Below are positions 48,564 through 58,914 of a stretch of 64,000 bases of DNA, one piece after another. This DNA is from Iris pallida (Eukaryota > Streptophyta > Magnoliopsida > Asparagales > Iridaceae). The notes under the pieces were generated by a model. It made no database searches. It had not been told where the DNA came from and saw only the letters and a list, made by a program, of their open reading frames with translations. Each line of letters opens with the position of its first letter. The first letter of the stretch is position 1. Made by a program: the position numbers and the translations under genes. The stretch covers positions 10,152,271 through 10,216,270 of the forward strand of contig JANAVB010002199.1 in assembly GCA_029216955.1 (NCBI GenBank), given 5' to 3'.

Positions 48564-49366
48564 TATAGCTGTAGTGCCCCGTCCCTACATCGTGCCCCGT
48601 ACTTCGTCCATGGGGTACGCGAGAAAGGAACACTGTCGCTATCGATTCGGTCGGGACCGATAGGTCGGGATCGATTGACTCGATCGAACGGGAATAGTTG
48701 AATTAAGATCCATTCTCTCACCTGAAGTAAACTCAAGGTGAGTGGCTGACCCTTCTCTTCTCGACCCCCTTCCTAGGTAAATCGATAATGTTGTTGCGAA
48801 TGAAAGGATAAATGCAAGGGCACAAACACAGAAAATGGATTGAGTTTTCAAAGATAATGTAGGCTATGTCTTAATAACTAAAAGGAAAATATGCCTTCAT
48901 ACGGTTATGGACAACTTGTCGACAAGGCGGTAGTTTCCTCGAGCAGCAACCCGGGGCCACGGGACCGTTTCGGCCTAGGAGAAAACAGGGGAAAGTCGTG
49001 CATAAGGTTTCAGCACAGGTTAAGCGGGGACTTGCATCGGAGCTAGCTACTTGCGTTGAAAGGACCCCGATTAACAAAGCTATACGTTCAGGATGGCTTG
49101 TGATGCCAGTGACATCGAAGAGGGACGAGGCGAAGGAGGTCAGCCACTCGCCTTAGACTTGCTTTAAGCGAGCGACTGGTTGGCTGCGCTGATGTCGCCT
49201 ACGCGATCACCTGCAACCCACTGAATATGGGACTTGGTTCCAGAGAAGCCATTCCATAACGTGGAATGGATCTTAATTCAACCATTCCCGTTCGATCGAC
49301 CCGGTCGATTCCGACCTATCGGTCCCAACCGAATCAGTAGCGACATTGTTCCTTTCTTGTGCACCC
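48564..49366. mobile_element. Rearranged family A LTR with inverted ends
   Basis: This starts TGTAGTGCCCCGTCCC as family A does. The bases 48606-48716 (GAAAGGAACACTGTCGCTA, GGGACCGATAGGTCGG, TTGAATTAAGATCCATTC) recur inverted at 49265-49366, so the unit can fold back. The middle (48895-49060) is the family A middle in the matching orientation. The right arm is truncated by the family B end at 49367. Confidence 0.75.
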
Positions 49367-49670
49367 TGTCACGACTCGCACCCGGAGTAAGGGCATGAGT
49401 GCGTGACAGCATCCCAGCCTACATCGCAGAAATGACATAGAACGCTATCTAGTTCTACTATCTAACAACAGTTATAATATCAAAACCTGTCGAGAACGGT
49501 CAACTCCGAATGGAGGACAAGCAATGGCAATATAATATACTCAATCACAAACTCTAAGAAATATAGATGATACCGAAAGATAAAGACAACAAGATATGAA
49601 ATATCATCCAAAAGATCCAACACAGAAATAATACAAGTCTAGAGTCAAAGTGTCCACAAAACCAAATTGT
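49367..49670 (-). repeat. Family B LTR fragment, copy 3
   Basis: TGTCACGACTCGCACCCGGA and the following CAGCCTACATCGCAG, TCAATCACAAACTC and AATGGAGGACAA phrases align with the left ends at 13497 and 21040. Similarity stops near 49670. Confidence 0.8.
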
Positions 49671-51000
49671 CGTCTTGCAACGGAGTGTGGCATAGGCGCG
49701 GTAGGCCAAATCAACCGAGTAGTTCCAAGGAGGGAATTATGTATGGTATTTATAGTACACATCATTAGGACGGATTGCGACCGTCCAGTGTTATGATAAG
49801 CTATGATATTAGTAAGTTTGGGATCCTTCGGATATTGGGCTAGCAACCCATATCGAAGCGATCATAGTCTTACACATAAGGATGCCAAAGATGCATTACG
49901 GTGCGAAACATCGTGACCTTCATATAGATAGGGCCGGTGGACTGAGATTAGCATTAGGTGTAGGCGCAGGGCCTGCCACCCTTATGCATATGTTTAAGTT
50001 TACGGTTGGTTGGTTGAGTGAAATGATATGATTTCTTATGTAAAGTTCTAACCTTGCAGGCTAGGCAAAATGTGACATAGATGAGCACGATCACTATGTT
50101 TATGTTAAGATTATGTCTAACTGTATCTGCCGCAGGGACACGGTAGTGGACAAGTTCAGAATATGTTCGGCTCGAGGCGGGGCTCGGCTTGGACGTGCCG
50201 AGGCATGGAGTCCTTAGCGTTCAAGAGGAGCTACCGCATTGGCGTTCGGACTTACGACATGGAGATGTTCAGCCGAAGACTACTTATTGGCTATAAAGAG
50301 ACATAATGTATGGAACAATGTATTCCTTTGTGAGCTAGAGAAATCATGAGCGTTGTAGCCAATTGGCATGTTAAGTTGGGCTATTCAGAGCCATTGTAAC
50401 CTTCAGTTCATTATCAATAATAGGGATTCTTGTTGTATACTACGTTTTCCTTTCGCTGCTTATGTTATCAATTTGAGCTATAAATACTATTGTGAATCTG
50501 TTATCTTGCCTTGCATGAGCGCAACTCCAGGCTCGTGCGGCATCACGCCCCAGCGAGGACGATGATTCGGATGAAAACTTGATAATGATGAAGACGGTTG
50601 TTGGCCCAATGATTACATTGTGTTTTTGAATATGGCTAATCAGTTAAGTTTAACATAATGATGTCACTAATATTCATATACTCACTATCATGTTGCTACT
50701 TAAACTTAGCATTGTCCTAATTGTCCTATATTATACTGCTATGCTTGTATCGTACTGCAACATATTTTATTGGCCTAACATGCTATCATGTTGTTACTTA
50801 AACTTAGCAATGTCCTAATTGTCCTATATTGTATTGCTATGCTTGTATCGTACTGCAACATATTTTGCTGGCCTAACATGTATTTGTAGACATGCAGTAA
50901 GCATGATCTAACATGATCAAACAGGACATAGGCAATGAAGAATTAATGTTGGACCAAAGACGGCGTCATATAAAGGGATTTCTCCGAACCGCCTAACGAC
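49671..51000. other. LTR-like sequence, family not resolved
   Basis: No coding domain. GCATCACGCCCCAGCGAGGACGA-type and GATAATGATGAAGACGG phrases (50540-50600) look like the U3/R part of a gypsy LTR. It includes the 98-bp tandem repeat listed separately. Confidence 0.4.
50685..50880. repeat. Tandem repeat, two 98-bp units
   Basis: CTATCATGTTG(C/T)TACTTAAAC to GGCCTAACATG occurs twice head to tail with about five differences. Confidence 0.93.
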
Positions 51001-52090
51001 CTATCCGGGGCCTCGCATCGGGGGAAAGGTATTCAGATTTCCAGATCTGTTTATCTTCGGACGACTGCTGTCAAGGGAAAAGACGTCTTCAGGACTGCTC
51101 AAATATCAGAAGAAAGGCTTCATAAATAGGGCTCTTGGTTTTCCTAATTGTTCTAAGTCTGTAATCTTCAATTTATTGAGTCTAAGAGAATGTGTACGTT
51201 GAGTCGCACTGAGTCATCTCAACCCCTAGACATATCTCTCCAAGATCTACCATACAAACAGACCAATTCCTGAACCAAGCCCAAGCTCCACAAAGCCCAA
51301 AAGTCCAATGGACCAATTCTGTCTTCTGGAGACAGAGTTCGGACCGAACTCTGCCTCCACACAGAGTTCGGGCCGAACTCTGTCTCCTGATTTCCAGCAC
51401 CCTGATTTTTAGGGCCTGCTTGCTACCAGCTGTCCAACGGCCAAAAATTTGAATTATCCATACCGAATTCTGGCCGAATTCTGCTTGTCCCGAACCCTAT
51501 AAATAGGCCTTAGTTTCTCTCATTTGAAACCATCCACTCTTCTATTCTTCTTCTCTTACATAGCCTATATAGTCAAGAGCCTTACTCTTCCAATCTACTA
51601 GCCACAAAACTTCCTAAGCCCCAAGGTACTCAAGTGCGATTCAGCTAGAAGTTTTTGTGCAAGAGTTGAAAAGAAAAGTCACTTGGACAATTCCAAGTCG
51701 CTTGGAAAATTCCAAGCAAATCGCCACTGCGATCCTCTGTAAGAAGTTGACGTGCTCTTCTGAAGAAAAGGTACGGGTTGTAAACTACTATTTCACAAAT
51801 AGTGGATTTGAATCCTGAGCTAGAGTTCTCAGGCCTGGACTAGTCCTCCACGAGGGAAACCAGGTTAAAACTGCTGTGTTTGCGTATGCTCTTCTTGATC
51901 TTTATTTACTTCCGCATTTCTCTCTGATTTATTTACTATCTTGATAGTTGTTTGTGGAGGTGATATAGAGTTAATTTTTTATTTGGTGATTATCGACACA
52001 AACTCTATTCACCCCCCTCTAGAGTTGCCTACACCTGTGTTTTCAACGGTAACTCGGTCGACAATCGTAAGTATCGAGGTATGATCGGGA
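51001..52090. other. Probable LTR/leader sequence of another retroelement
   Basis: Non-coding. It contains CCCTATAAATAGGCC (about 51496-51510), a good TATA box, followed by a leader, and ACTCTATTCACCCCCCTCTAG (about 52002-52022), a phrase common near the ends of plant copia-type LTRs. The phrase GAACTCTG occurs several times around 51300-51400 in partial palindromes. I could not find paired ends. Confidence 0.45.
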
Positions 52091-52169
52091 AAATTTAACA
52101 GTAGCATTAATATTAAATCTACATTGGCTTTTCTGTTAATTTAAAATTTACAATATAATTAAAACTAAT

Positions 52170-52600
52170 ATTACGAAAATGCTATTTGCTCCCAAAATAT
52201 TTGGGTGATACCATCTTCCATTATGTGGCATATGACATGGTTGCTAACATGACAGCTGACATGACAAAATTTAACAATAAAATTAATATTAAAATTAACA
52301 TTAACATTAATAGTAAATAAATAACTTAATATTAAATTAACATTAATTAATATTAACATTAACATTAATATTAACATTAATATTAATATTAACATTAACA
52401 TTAGCATTAGCATTAACATTAATACTAATATTAATATTAATATTGACATTAACATTAACATTAAAAAAATTTGGGTAATTAATTTTTGGGGTTAAAATTT
52501 GCCATGTCAGTTGTTATGTCATCTGCCATGTCAGATGCCACATAATGGGAGATGGCATCACCCAAATATGCTGGGAGCCCAAACGACTAATTGCTAATAT
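52170..52600. mobile_element. MITE with TTAATATTAAC array core, possibly Mutator type
   Basis: ATATTTGGGTGATACCATCT and CCATTATGTGGCAT at 52197-52233 recur inverted at 52535-52571 (terminal inverted repeats of about 55 bp). The 9-mer CTAATATTA occurs just outside both ends (about 52163 and 52593), as expected of a Mutator-type target duplication, though such AT-rich 9-mers can match by chance. The core (52275-52465) is a degenerate (ATTAAC/ATTAAT)n array. Confidence 0.75.
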
Positions 52601-52765
52601 TAATACAGTAACATTACCGTTATTTCCCAATAAATTTGTGCCTTGTTCGGTCACACCCCTCCACGAGCGGGTTACACCCCCTAAACGAGGGGTTAAATAG
52701 CCTTTTCCAAAGAAGAGAACCCATCCGACTAGAGAGAAACAAATGAGAGAAGAAGAACAGTCGCA

Positions 52766-53740
52766 ATGGAGAGGAGCAGGAGCAAGATCAACTGCAGCGG
52801 ATGGGCCGTCATCCCTACCGAGATTCTCTCGATGATACTGGTACTTTCGGGGATGCCGGCGGACGAGGTAATGTGCAACGTAGCCCCAGTTTGCCATTCG
52901 TAGTGGAAGGCGCTCAACGGTCACTTAGACTATTGGTCTAACGTCGACTTGGTACAGTGGTGCCGGAGGACCCAGCAAACCGCTGAGATTAGTTTGACCG
53001 TAAAGAAGCTCGTGGCTCGCAGTAGAGGATATCTAGGGTCCTTCTCCGTGTACAAGCTCGACGAAGTAGCCTTCTGTTTTGCATGTTTAAGGCCAGTGCA
53101 AAATTTTATTTGGTCTTATTCTAATACTTTATTTTTTTTCTATTACAAAATTTTACGTATACTTTTGTTAATTTCTATTGATGTTTTTCCATTTTTATAA
53201 TAAAGTGGGCAATTTCTAAGGGTGTTGCGCATTCCGAAGTGCAACGTGAGTGATGAAACTTTCGTGAGACACTTGGAGTTTCTTCCGGTGCTGGAAGAAC
53301 TCGACATTAGCTACTGCCTCTATATCACGTCGACTGGAATATTTTCTGCCGGAAAGTATTGCCACCGTCTGGTCAAGCTGAATAGGAACATGCTCCCTCC
53401 AGATTTCATGCTCAGGAACAGATTCGTGCTGGACACGCAAAACGAGACGGAGGGAAATGCCGTGGCTGATTCGATGCCGCATCTCAAGCACCTACATATA
53501 GTATTCGGCATGTTCAATGGAGACACGCTGCGATCTATCATATGCAACTGCAAGGGTCTTCGTGTGCTCGACATACGTGGGTGCTTCAACGTGCACTTCG
53601 ACGACGAACTCTGGAAAATTTTGTTATTTAATACAGACGTTTAAACGACCCTTTGATGATGTAATCCCAGTCCCAGGGGAACCTGGATACGAGATGTATA
53701 ATGATTTAGATATCATCAATCATTCCTGGGGTGAATGGTG
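52766..53740 (+). pseudogene. F-box/LRR protein (SKIP/FBW2-like), disabled
   Basis: The chosen start is MERSRSK at 52766. The F-box follows (WAVIPTEILSMILVLSGMPA, ending VCHS-stop-WKAL at about 52900, where a TAG replaces an expected Trp codon). Exon 1 continues through KLVARSRGYLGSFSVYKLDE and an intron of about 100 bp, ending at AG 53205. Exon 2 holds leucine-rich repeats: LRVLRIPKCNVSDETFVRHL, PVLEELDISYCLYITSTGIF, MPHLKHLHIVFGMFN and CKGLRVLDIRGCFNV. A stop at 53642 (FNTDV-stop) separates a plausible tail in another frame (RPFDDVIPVPGEPGYEMYND). Such proteins recruit targets to SCF ubiquitin ligases. It sits alone among TEs and is close to a MITE, so it may be a captured or stranded copy. 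Confidence 0.85.
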
Positions 53741-54275
53741 AAAACATTAGCATGTATGCATGCATGCATTTCTTTATATTTTTCACTAGTCTACATACAA
53801 GATATTTTTTATGAGTTCGATTCTCCATTTTGACAAAATTTTACTTTTGTCAATAATTTTTTACAGGATTAATTTTCTTTAAAAATAAAATGGACTGTGA
53901 TATAATGACGCCTAAGACGGCTCACTTCTGAGATTTTGACATTTCCCAACACAGGTTTTACCATTAATACAACATCTCAGTGTAACCATATCCAAGAGAT
54001 TTCGACATTTTCCAACACAGATTTTACCTTATTCAAAATAAATTCTGGCGGTGCAAATTCCACTCATATTAGTAGTATCAGTGCCATTCACCATAATTAA
54101 TGGTGATCGATACGAAAACATTGGTTTCTTTTTCACAACCCTTTAAAATCTATTTATACAGCCAAACAGCCAAACTAATTCATCTTCACCAGCCTTCAAA
54201 ACCAATTTATATAGATTCAAAACAAAACTAAACAGCCAAACTATTTAAAATTCACAATCCTACAAAACAGTCTCA
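53741..54275. other. Non-coding AT-rich stretch
   Basis: No ORF or RNA gene seen. The phrases ATTTTGACATTTCCCAACACAGGTTTTACC and ATTTCGACATTTTCCAACACAGATTTTACC form an imperfect pair (about 53933 and 53998), and CAGCCAAAC is repeated near 54160-54240. Confidence 0.5.
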
Positions 54276-54560
54276 AATGTACCATTCTCCGTCCTAAATG
54301 TACCATTCTCCGTCTTATATGTACCATTCTCCGTCCTACATGTATCATTCTTCGTCTTATCTTCGTCCTAAATGTACTATTCTCCGTCCTAAATGTACCA
54401 TTCTCCGTCCTATATGTACCATTCTCCGTCCTACATGTATCATTCTTCGTCCTACATTTACCATTCTTCGTCCTAAATGTACCATTCGTCGTCCTAAATG
54501 TACCATTCTTCGTCCTAAATGTAACATTCTCCGTGTTAGAGGAACGGAGAATGGCTACTA
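54276..54560 (-). repeat. Inverted 21-bp minisatellite array with a terminal hairpin
   Basis: About twelve units of TAAATGTACCATTCTCCGTCC or close variants, which is the inverse of the unit at 32215-32525. It ends in a hairpin (ATTCTCCGT...ACGGAGAAT, 54527-54552). Overlapping ORFs on both strands are translations of the array. Confidence 0.93.
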
Positions 54561-54644
54561 ACAGTCCCAAAAATTGTTCCATACTAAGTTAAAAGCATAT
54601 AATAGCACCCAAAAAATGTTAACAATAGAAAAATTCTACAGAAC

Positions 54645-54714
54645 CCAAACACCAGACTCGAACCTAGGCCTTCCATGTAAAAGCCAAACAGCACAACCAA
54701 CTAAGCTTGGAATA
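54645..54714 (-). mobile_element. tRNA-like sequence, probable SINE head or tRNA relic
   Basis: The minus strand reads AGCTTAGTTGGTTGTGCTG (A-box-like) and, about 30 bases on, AGGTTCGAGTCTGG (B box). CCAAGC and GTTTGG could form an acceptor-like stem. The T-arm pairs poorly, so I do not call a working tRNA. Confidence 0.6.
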
Positions 54715-54740
54715 AGACATCAATAATGCTAAGTCTACTA

Positions 54741-54846
54741 CCAAATGCTTACAACACTCTTACAACCTTCACACATTGCTGACATGTGGGCCATGGCCTA
54801 CATGTCAGCAATGGGTGAAGGTTGTAAGAGTGTTGTAAGCATTTGG
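54741..54846. mobile_element. Near-perfect 106-bp foldback MITE
   Basis: CCAAATGCTTACAACACTCT through TGACATGTGGGCC is followed, after CATGG, by its inverse ending AGTGTTGTAAGCATTTGG. The arms are about 50 bp with only one or two mismatches. Related phrases (TTACAACCTTCTTACAACTT, CACCCATTTGCT) recur at 55518-55550. Confidence 0.92.
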
Positions 54847-54942
54847 TTGTAACTGTAGCATTATATCTCCAACTTCCAATAAGGAATAAGAAATTGAATA
54901 TCCCCAACTTCCAATAAGAAATAAGAAGAGTCGGTTAGGAAC

Positions 54943-54944
<2 letters not shown>

Positions 54945-55011
<67 letters not shown>
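54945..55011. repeat. (TA)n microsatellite
   Basis: A pure TA run of about 65 bp. The IYIYIY ORFs reported on both strands are products of it. Confidence 0.97.
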
Positions 55012-55013
<2 letters not shown>

Positions 55014-55050
55014 GGGGTCCCCATTCATCTGAGTAGGTTGCACATTTTAC

Positions 55051-55380
55051 ATGGCTCCAAAAAGATCATCTGGTTGGGAACCATTGCCAAAGTCTTCTTC
55101 CAGTCGTCGCCGAGCCTCTCCACATGGAGCACCCTATGCGCCGCCTCCGGCCCATGACTGGCTGGCAGCGGCTGCGGACTTCCTAACCTCATGCGGGTTG
55201 TCACTGGAGGTCATCGCTCGACCTCTTCATCCGGCGCCCAACTTTGACATGTTGCCGATCACTCCGGAGGAACGGGATTCTCTGGAGAAGAGGGAAACGT
55301 TTCGCCGCCTGTGCCATAGGGCGAGTGTGCGCACCCTGCAGGACTTTGCGGAGATCCTCCGCGAGGCCAGTGAGGGGTAG
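55051..55380 (+). CDS. Hypothetical 109-residue protein
   Basis: An open frame from ATG (55051) to TAG encodes a Ser/Arg/Pro-rich start (MAPKRSSGWEPLPKSSSSRR) and a more structured end with FDMLPITPEERDSLEKRE, FRRLCHRASVRTLQDFAEIL. I recognise no family. In favour of coding: GC-rich third positions unlike the AT-rich surroundings, helical amphipathic segments, and a continuous frame. Against: it is short, alone, next to a (TA)n run and among transposon sequence. It may be a captured gene fragment. Confidence 0.4.
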   Translation: MAPKRSSGWEPLPKSSSSRRRASPHGAPYAPPPAHDWLAAAADFLTSCGLSLEVIARPLHPAPNFDMLPITPEERDSLEKRETFRRLCHRASVRTLQDFAEILREASEG

Positions 55381-56262
55381 ACCTCTTTTTTTTCGTTTTT
55401 TACAATTTTTTGTCCTCCTCTTGTATACTTTGCCAGAGAATGTTCCGGCGACGAAGCTGGAATTTAATGAAATATAATATTTTGTTAACCCAATTTGGTT
55501 TCGGCTACAATCAAACTTTTACAACCTTCTTACAACTTACACCCATTTGCTAACTATAGCATTGCTCTTTATCTATTTTTTAATTAACAAATCGTGTTAC
55601 GTCAAATCCATATATCAGCGACGATATCCCTATCAATGACTTGTTACGTCATAGAATTGATTATGCTGCCAGCGTCAATCTTGCCGTCAAATCCATCTTA
55701 AATATGATTACAAAGTAAAATAGAGGACAACTTTGAGTGTTTCAATTTTACTCTTTTCAAGTACATAGTCTTCTTATTTTCAAAAATTTAATCAAATATT
55801 CGAAAAATAGAAATATTGAGATTAAACTTCACATTCTTAAATATGTTGTCAAATTTTTTTAATTAAACATGTTTCCACCACGTTTTTTTTGCCAAATTAT
55901 TCAATAATTTATACGAAACACGTGGATATATACTAGTAATAATAGTAATAAATTTAATTTTGGAAAGTAGTTTTTAAAATTATGGTCTCAAAATCCTTAA
56001 GGTTTATGTAGTGATTTCACATGGATATATACTAGTAATAATAGTAATAAATTTAATTTTGGAAAGTAGTTTTTTAAATTTAATAGTAGTAAATTCGACC
56101 GTCTTATACTAGTAATAATAGTAATAGATTTAATTTAAGACTCAAAACTATTCTAATTTTTTCCACTTCCCAAGGTCGTATAAGACTGTCGAATTTTCCC
56201 TCTTCTTCTCTCAAACCCTCTTCCTTCTCCCAAACCCTCTCCCAAACCCTCTTCTAATCAAA
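55381..56262. other. AT-rich non-coding stretch with a short repeated phrase
   Basis: TATATACTAGTAATAATAGTAATA plus AATTTAATTTTGGAAAGTAG occurs two to three times (55928, 56026, 56107). AACCCTCTTC-type repeats (56215-56250) lie just before the next gene. No ORF supported. Confidence 0.6.
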
Positions 56263-57644
56263 ATGTCGCCGAAGAAACAATGACCGTCACCGAAGGGGAA
56301 GAATCCACAAAGGGATGCGATACAGGCCCGAAGGACAGAACTTGCAAGGGCGGCGAAAACCAAGATTATGGTCGCTAGGGCAGAGGCCGAAAGGGCAGCG
56401 ACGGAAGCAGCGACGGCGGCAGCGATGATGAAAGCGGAGGCGGCAGCCAAGCCACGTGCAAAAAAGGCTTAAAAAACTCATTGCTCGACAAAGACCGGAA
56501 AATCTATCTTCGATACAGAGTCGTCGGAAGACTCAACTTATGAAGATCGAATGCGTACTCAAGCGAAGGTTAAGGTGGCAACTGATACAGAGTCATCAGC
56601 GTACTCTAAGGATTTTGAATCCTCATCAAAAGAGAAAAATGAAGAGGAAGAGCAATCATCAAATAAGTTTCAGGCTGGAGAGGAGGTAAAAAAATTTAAA
56701 GACTCTAAATCTAAGAAAATTTACATTAAATATTTCAAGAAAAAGGCTGTTATGCCTAAAAGATCAATTAAGATGGATGATGTCGAAGACGAAGCTTTCC
56801 TGGATATATTAAAATTCTATTAATTGGAGAAACTGAACAAATCCTGTCTTGAGAAAATCTCCCAAACAATAGTAAGAGAATTTTACTCAAATCTTCCGGC
56901 TAAAATTAAAGAAAAAGAAGAGGATCAACAACTGGTGTTTCTGAGAGGGAAACTGATTAGGGTAAATGCTGCTGTCATCAACGAATTTTATAGATTTGAT
57001 CCAGTTCCTGAGTTTGATATGAAAGATATTGATAATGTTTCCATGACGGATGCAATTTATGAGATTACAGGTGTATCAATGGGTGCCAAGACCCCTCAAA
57101 ATGTATACAAAGATTAATTAAAAATTTTGTATAAATTGTTGCATGCCTACGTATCTCAAACACTAAACCCTACTGGACATGAGTTTTCCATCCATCCCGA
57201 GAGAGTAAAATTTCTTTATTATATGGGGAAGAAAAAAGGACGGATATAGGTTCCTACATGTTCGGTAGAACGATGCATCTCGTAGGAAAACCAACTGCAA
57301 GGACAGCTCTCCCTTTCGAAGGATTTGTATGCTCGATGGCTAATAAACATTCTGTCCCAAGCTTAGCAGGGGATGTTTATATTAAAAATAAAGGCTCCAT
57401 GAGAAAACTAACCTTCACTCGAATGTTTGGAAAACGGGCAGCAGCTGCAAGCATACCATCAACATCTGGAAAACCATCAACTTATGGAATCAAAAATACT
57501 AAGGATAGGGTTGATGATCTATACAATTTTGTTGATACAAACTTTGAGAATGTCTTCAAAAAGATGAAGACTATATCCGACAACCAGAAATTGATTCTGG
57601 ATAAGATTAACCAGATAGAGGTTGAAATTGCTGACCAAGAATAA
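56263..57644 (+). pseudogene. 'Putative plant transposon protein' (Transposase_32-like) gene, degenerate
   Basis: From ATG 56263 the frame reads a Lys/Ala-rich start, an acidic Ser-rich part (DTESSEDSTYEDRMRTQAKV, SSKEKNEEEEQSS), then VREFYSNLPAKIKEKE, VFLRGKLIRVNAAVINEFY and FDPVPEFDMKD, the core pattern of the plant transposon protein domain (EFY-x2-L, V-x-V-R-G-K, INxFY). Later come LHAYVSQTLNPTGHEFSIHP, ERVKFLYYMGKK and, after a frame change near 57250, PFEGFVCSMANKHSVP. Stops occur at 56281 (TGA), 56471, 56821, 57115 and about 57248. Domain order and decay resemble the TE-type gene at 35.2 kb. The function of the family is not known. Confidence 0.75.
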
Positions 57645-58914
57645 GATTTTTCTTCCCTCGTGAAGAAGGTAAATGGGGTAGCCCAAACTCTTATGTAAAA
57701 ATATACACTGTGCACATTGACACTTTAATGCTAGCCATCACTTTGATACTTCTATTTATGTTTCTGGATGTCATTTCTACATATACAGTGAGTCCATACT
57801 GACTATAATTTTTCTTAATCCGTCCCTCAAGGTGTAGGTGAAGGATATTTTGAGAAAGAAGAAGAAAAAAAAAAAAAAAGAAACAAGAAGAAGAAGATGG
57901 AGATGGCTATGAAGATTCATCTTTTGAGTTTTGAATCTTTTATTTCAATTTGGAAGTAATATTTGACTTGTAATATGGTTCTGAATATTTGTTGGTCATG
58001 GCGGTCAAAATAAATTTTGTGTTTGAAATATTGTAAGACTAAACTTTTCGCTTGTACTAAGTGCATAGTTCGTAATTTGTTTAGAAAATGTAATATGGTC
58101 TTAAATTTAGAGTAGGTCTGATATTTATTTGGATTATTGTATTGTGAATTATGCAGGTTCTATGTTGAATTACTAACATGGATTGGGCAGATTACTGTAA
58201 CGTGAATTATGCAGTTTATTGGACTTGGAATGAAGTATACTTAATTTGATTATGATTTTTTGGTTGAAGCGTTTATTTGATTGGCAGTTGGCCTTCATAG
58301 ATGATATTGATATTTTGGTGTATTTCTTTGATTTGCAGATGACCATTACAGATTTCATGAGTCCTGGGTGCATTCCTAGGGTTTACAGATGGCCTCATTA
58401 CGGATGCATTCCTGGGATCACTAAAACTTAATTTGATTGTAATGTGTTTTGCTTTTTGTAAAAAATTATTACATCGATGCCATCAGTATGAATTCGATGC
58501 CAGTGCCTGTTCATCCTTTGCTATTGCTGAAGCAAAATTGTAATCCTGTCTATTCATCCCTTGTTATTGCTGAAGCATAATTGTAATCATGCTTGTTCAT
58601 CCTTTGTTATTGCCATCAGTACATCGATGCCATCAGTATGAAGTCGATGCCAGTGTAATGCATAATGTAATGTAAGAAAAATTCTCTTTGATAGTAGATT
58701 AATTATATTCAAACACTCGCAAGAAATTTTGTGCAGCCATACAGTGGAATCCTGATAAAATGATATTCAGATTTTCTTGAAAATAATTTAATATTAAATG
58801 AATATACTATGGTAAATGATATTAAAAATACTGTAAATATTTGGTGAAAAAAATATGAGATACTTGAACATTTCCAGTCCTAAATGTACCATACTTTGTT
58901 AAAAGCACAGAGAG
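57645..58914. other. Non-coding stretch with short tandem repeats
   Basis: The region has an A/G-rich patch at 57855-57900. The phrase TGTTCATCCTTTG(C/T)TATTGCTG with AAGCA(A/T)AATTGTAATC recurs about three times (58508-58610), flanked by two copies of CATCGATGCCATCAGTATGAA (58474 and 58621). No gene. Confidence 0.65.

Noticed and set aside
54945..55157. ORFs with IYIYIYIY runs here and at 22515, 59684, 59742, 60326, 62329, 63545 and 63584
   Set aside because: They are products of (AT)n microsatellites, without any domain.
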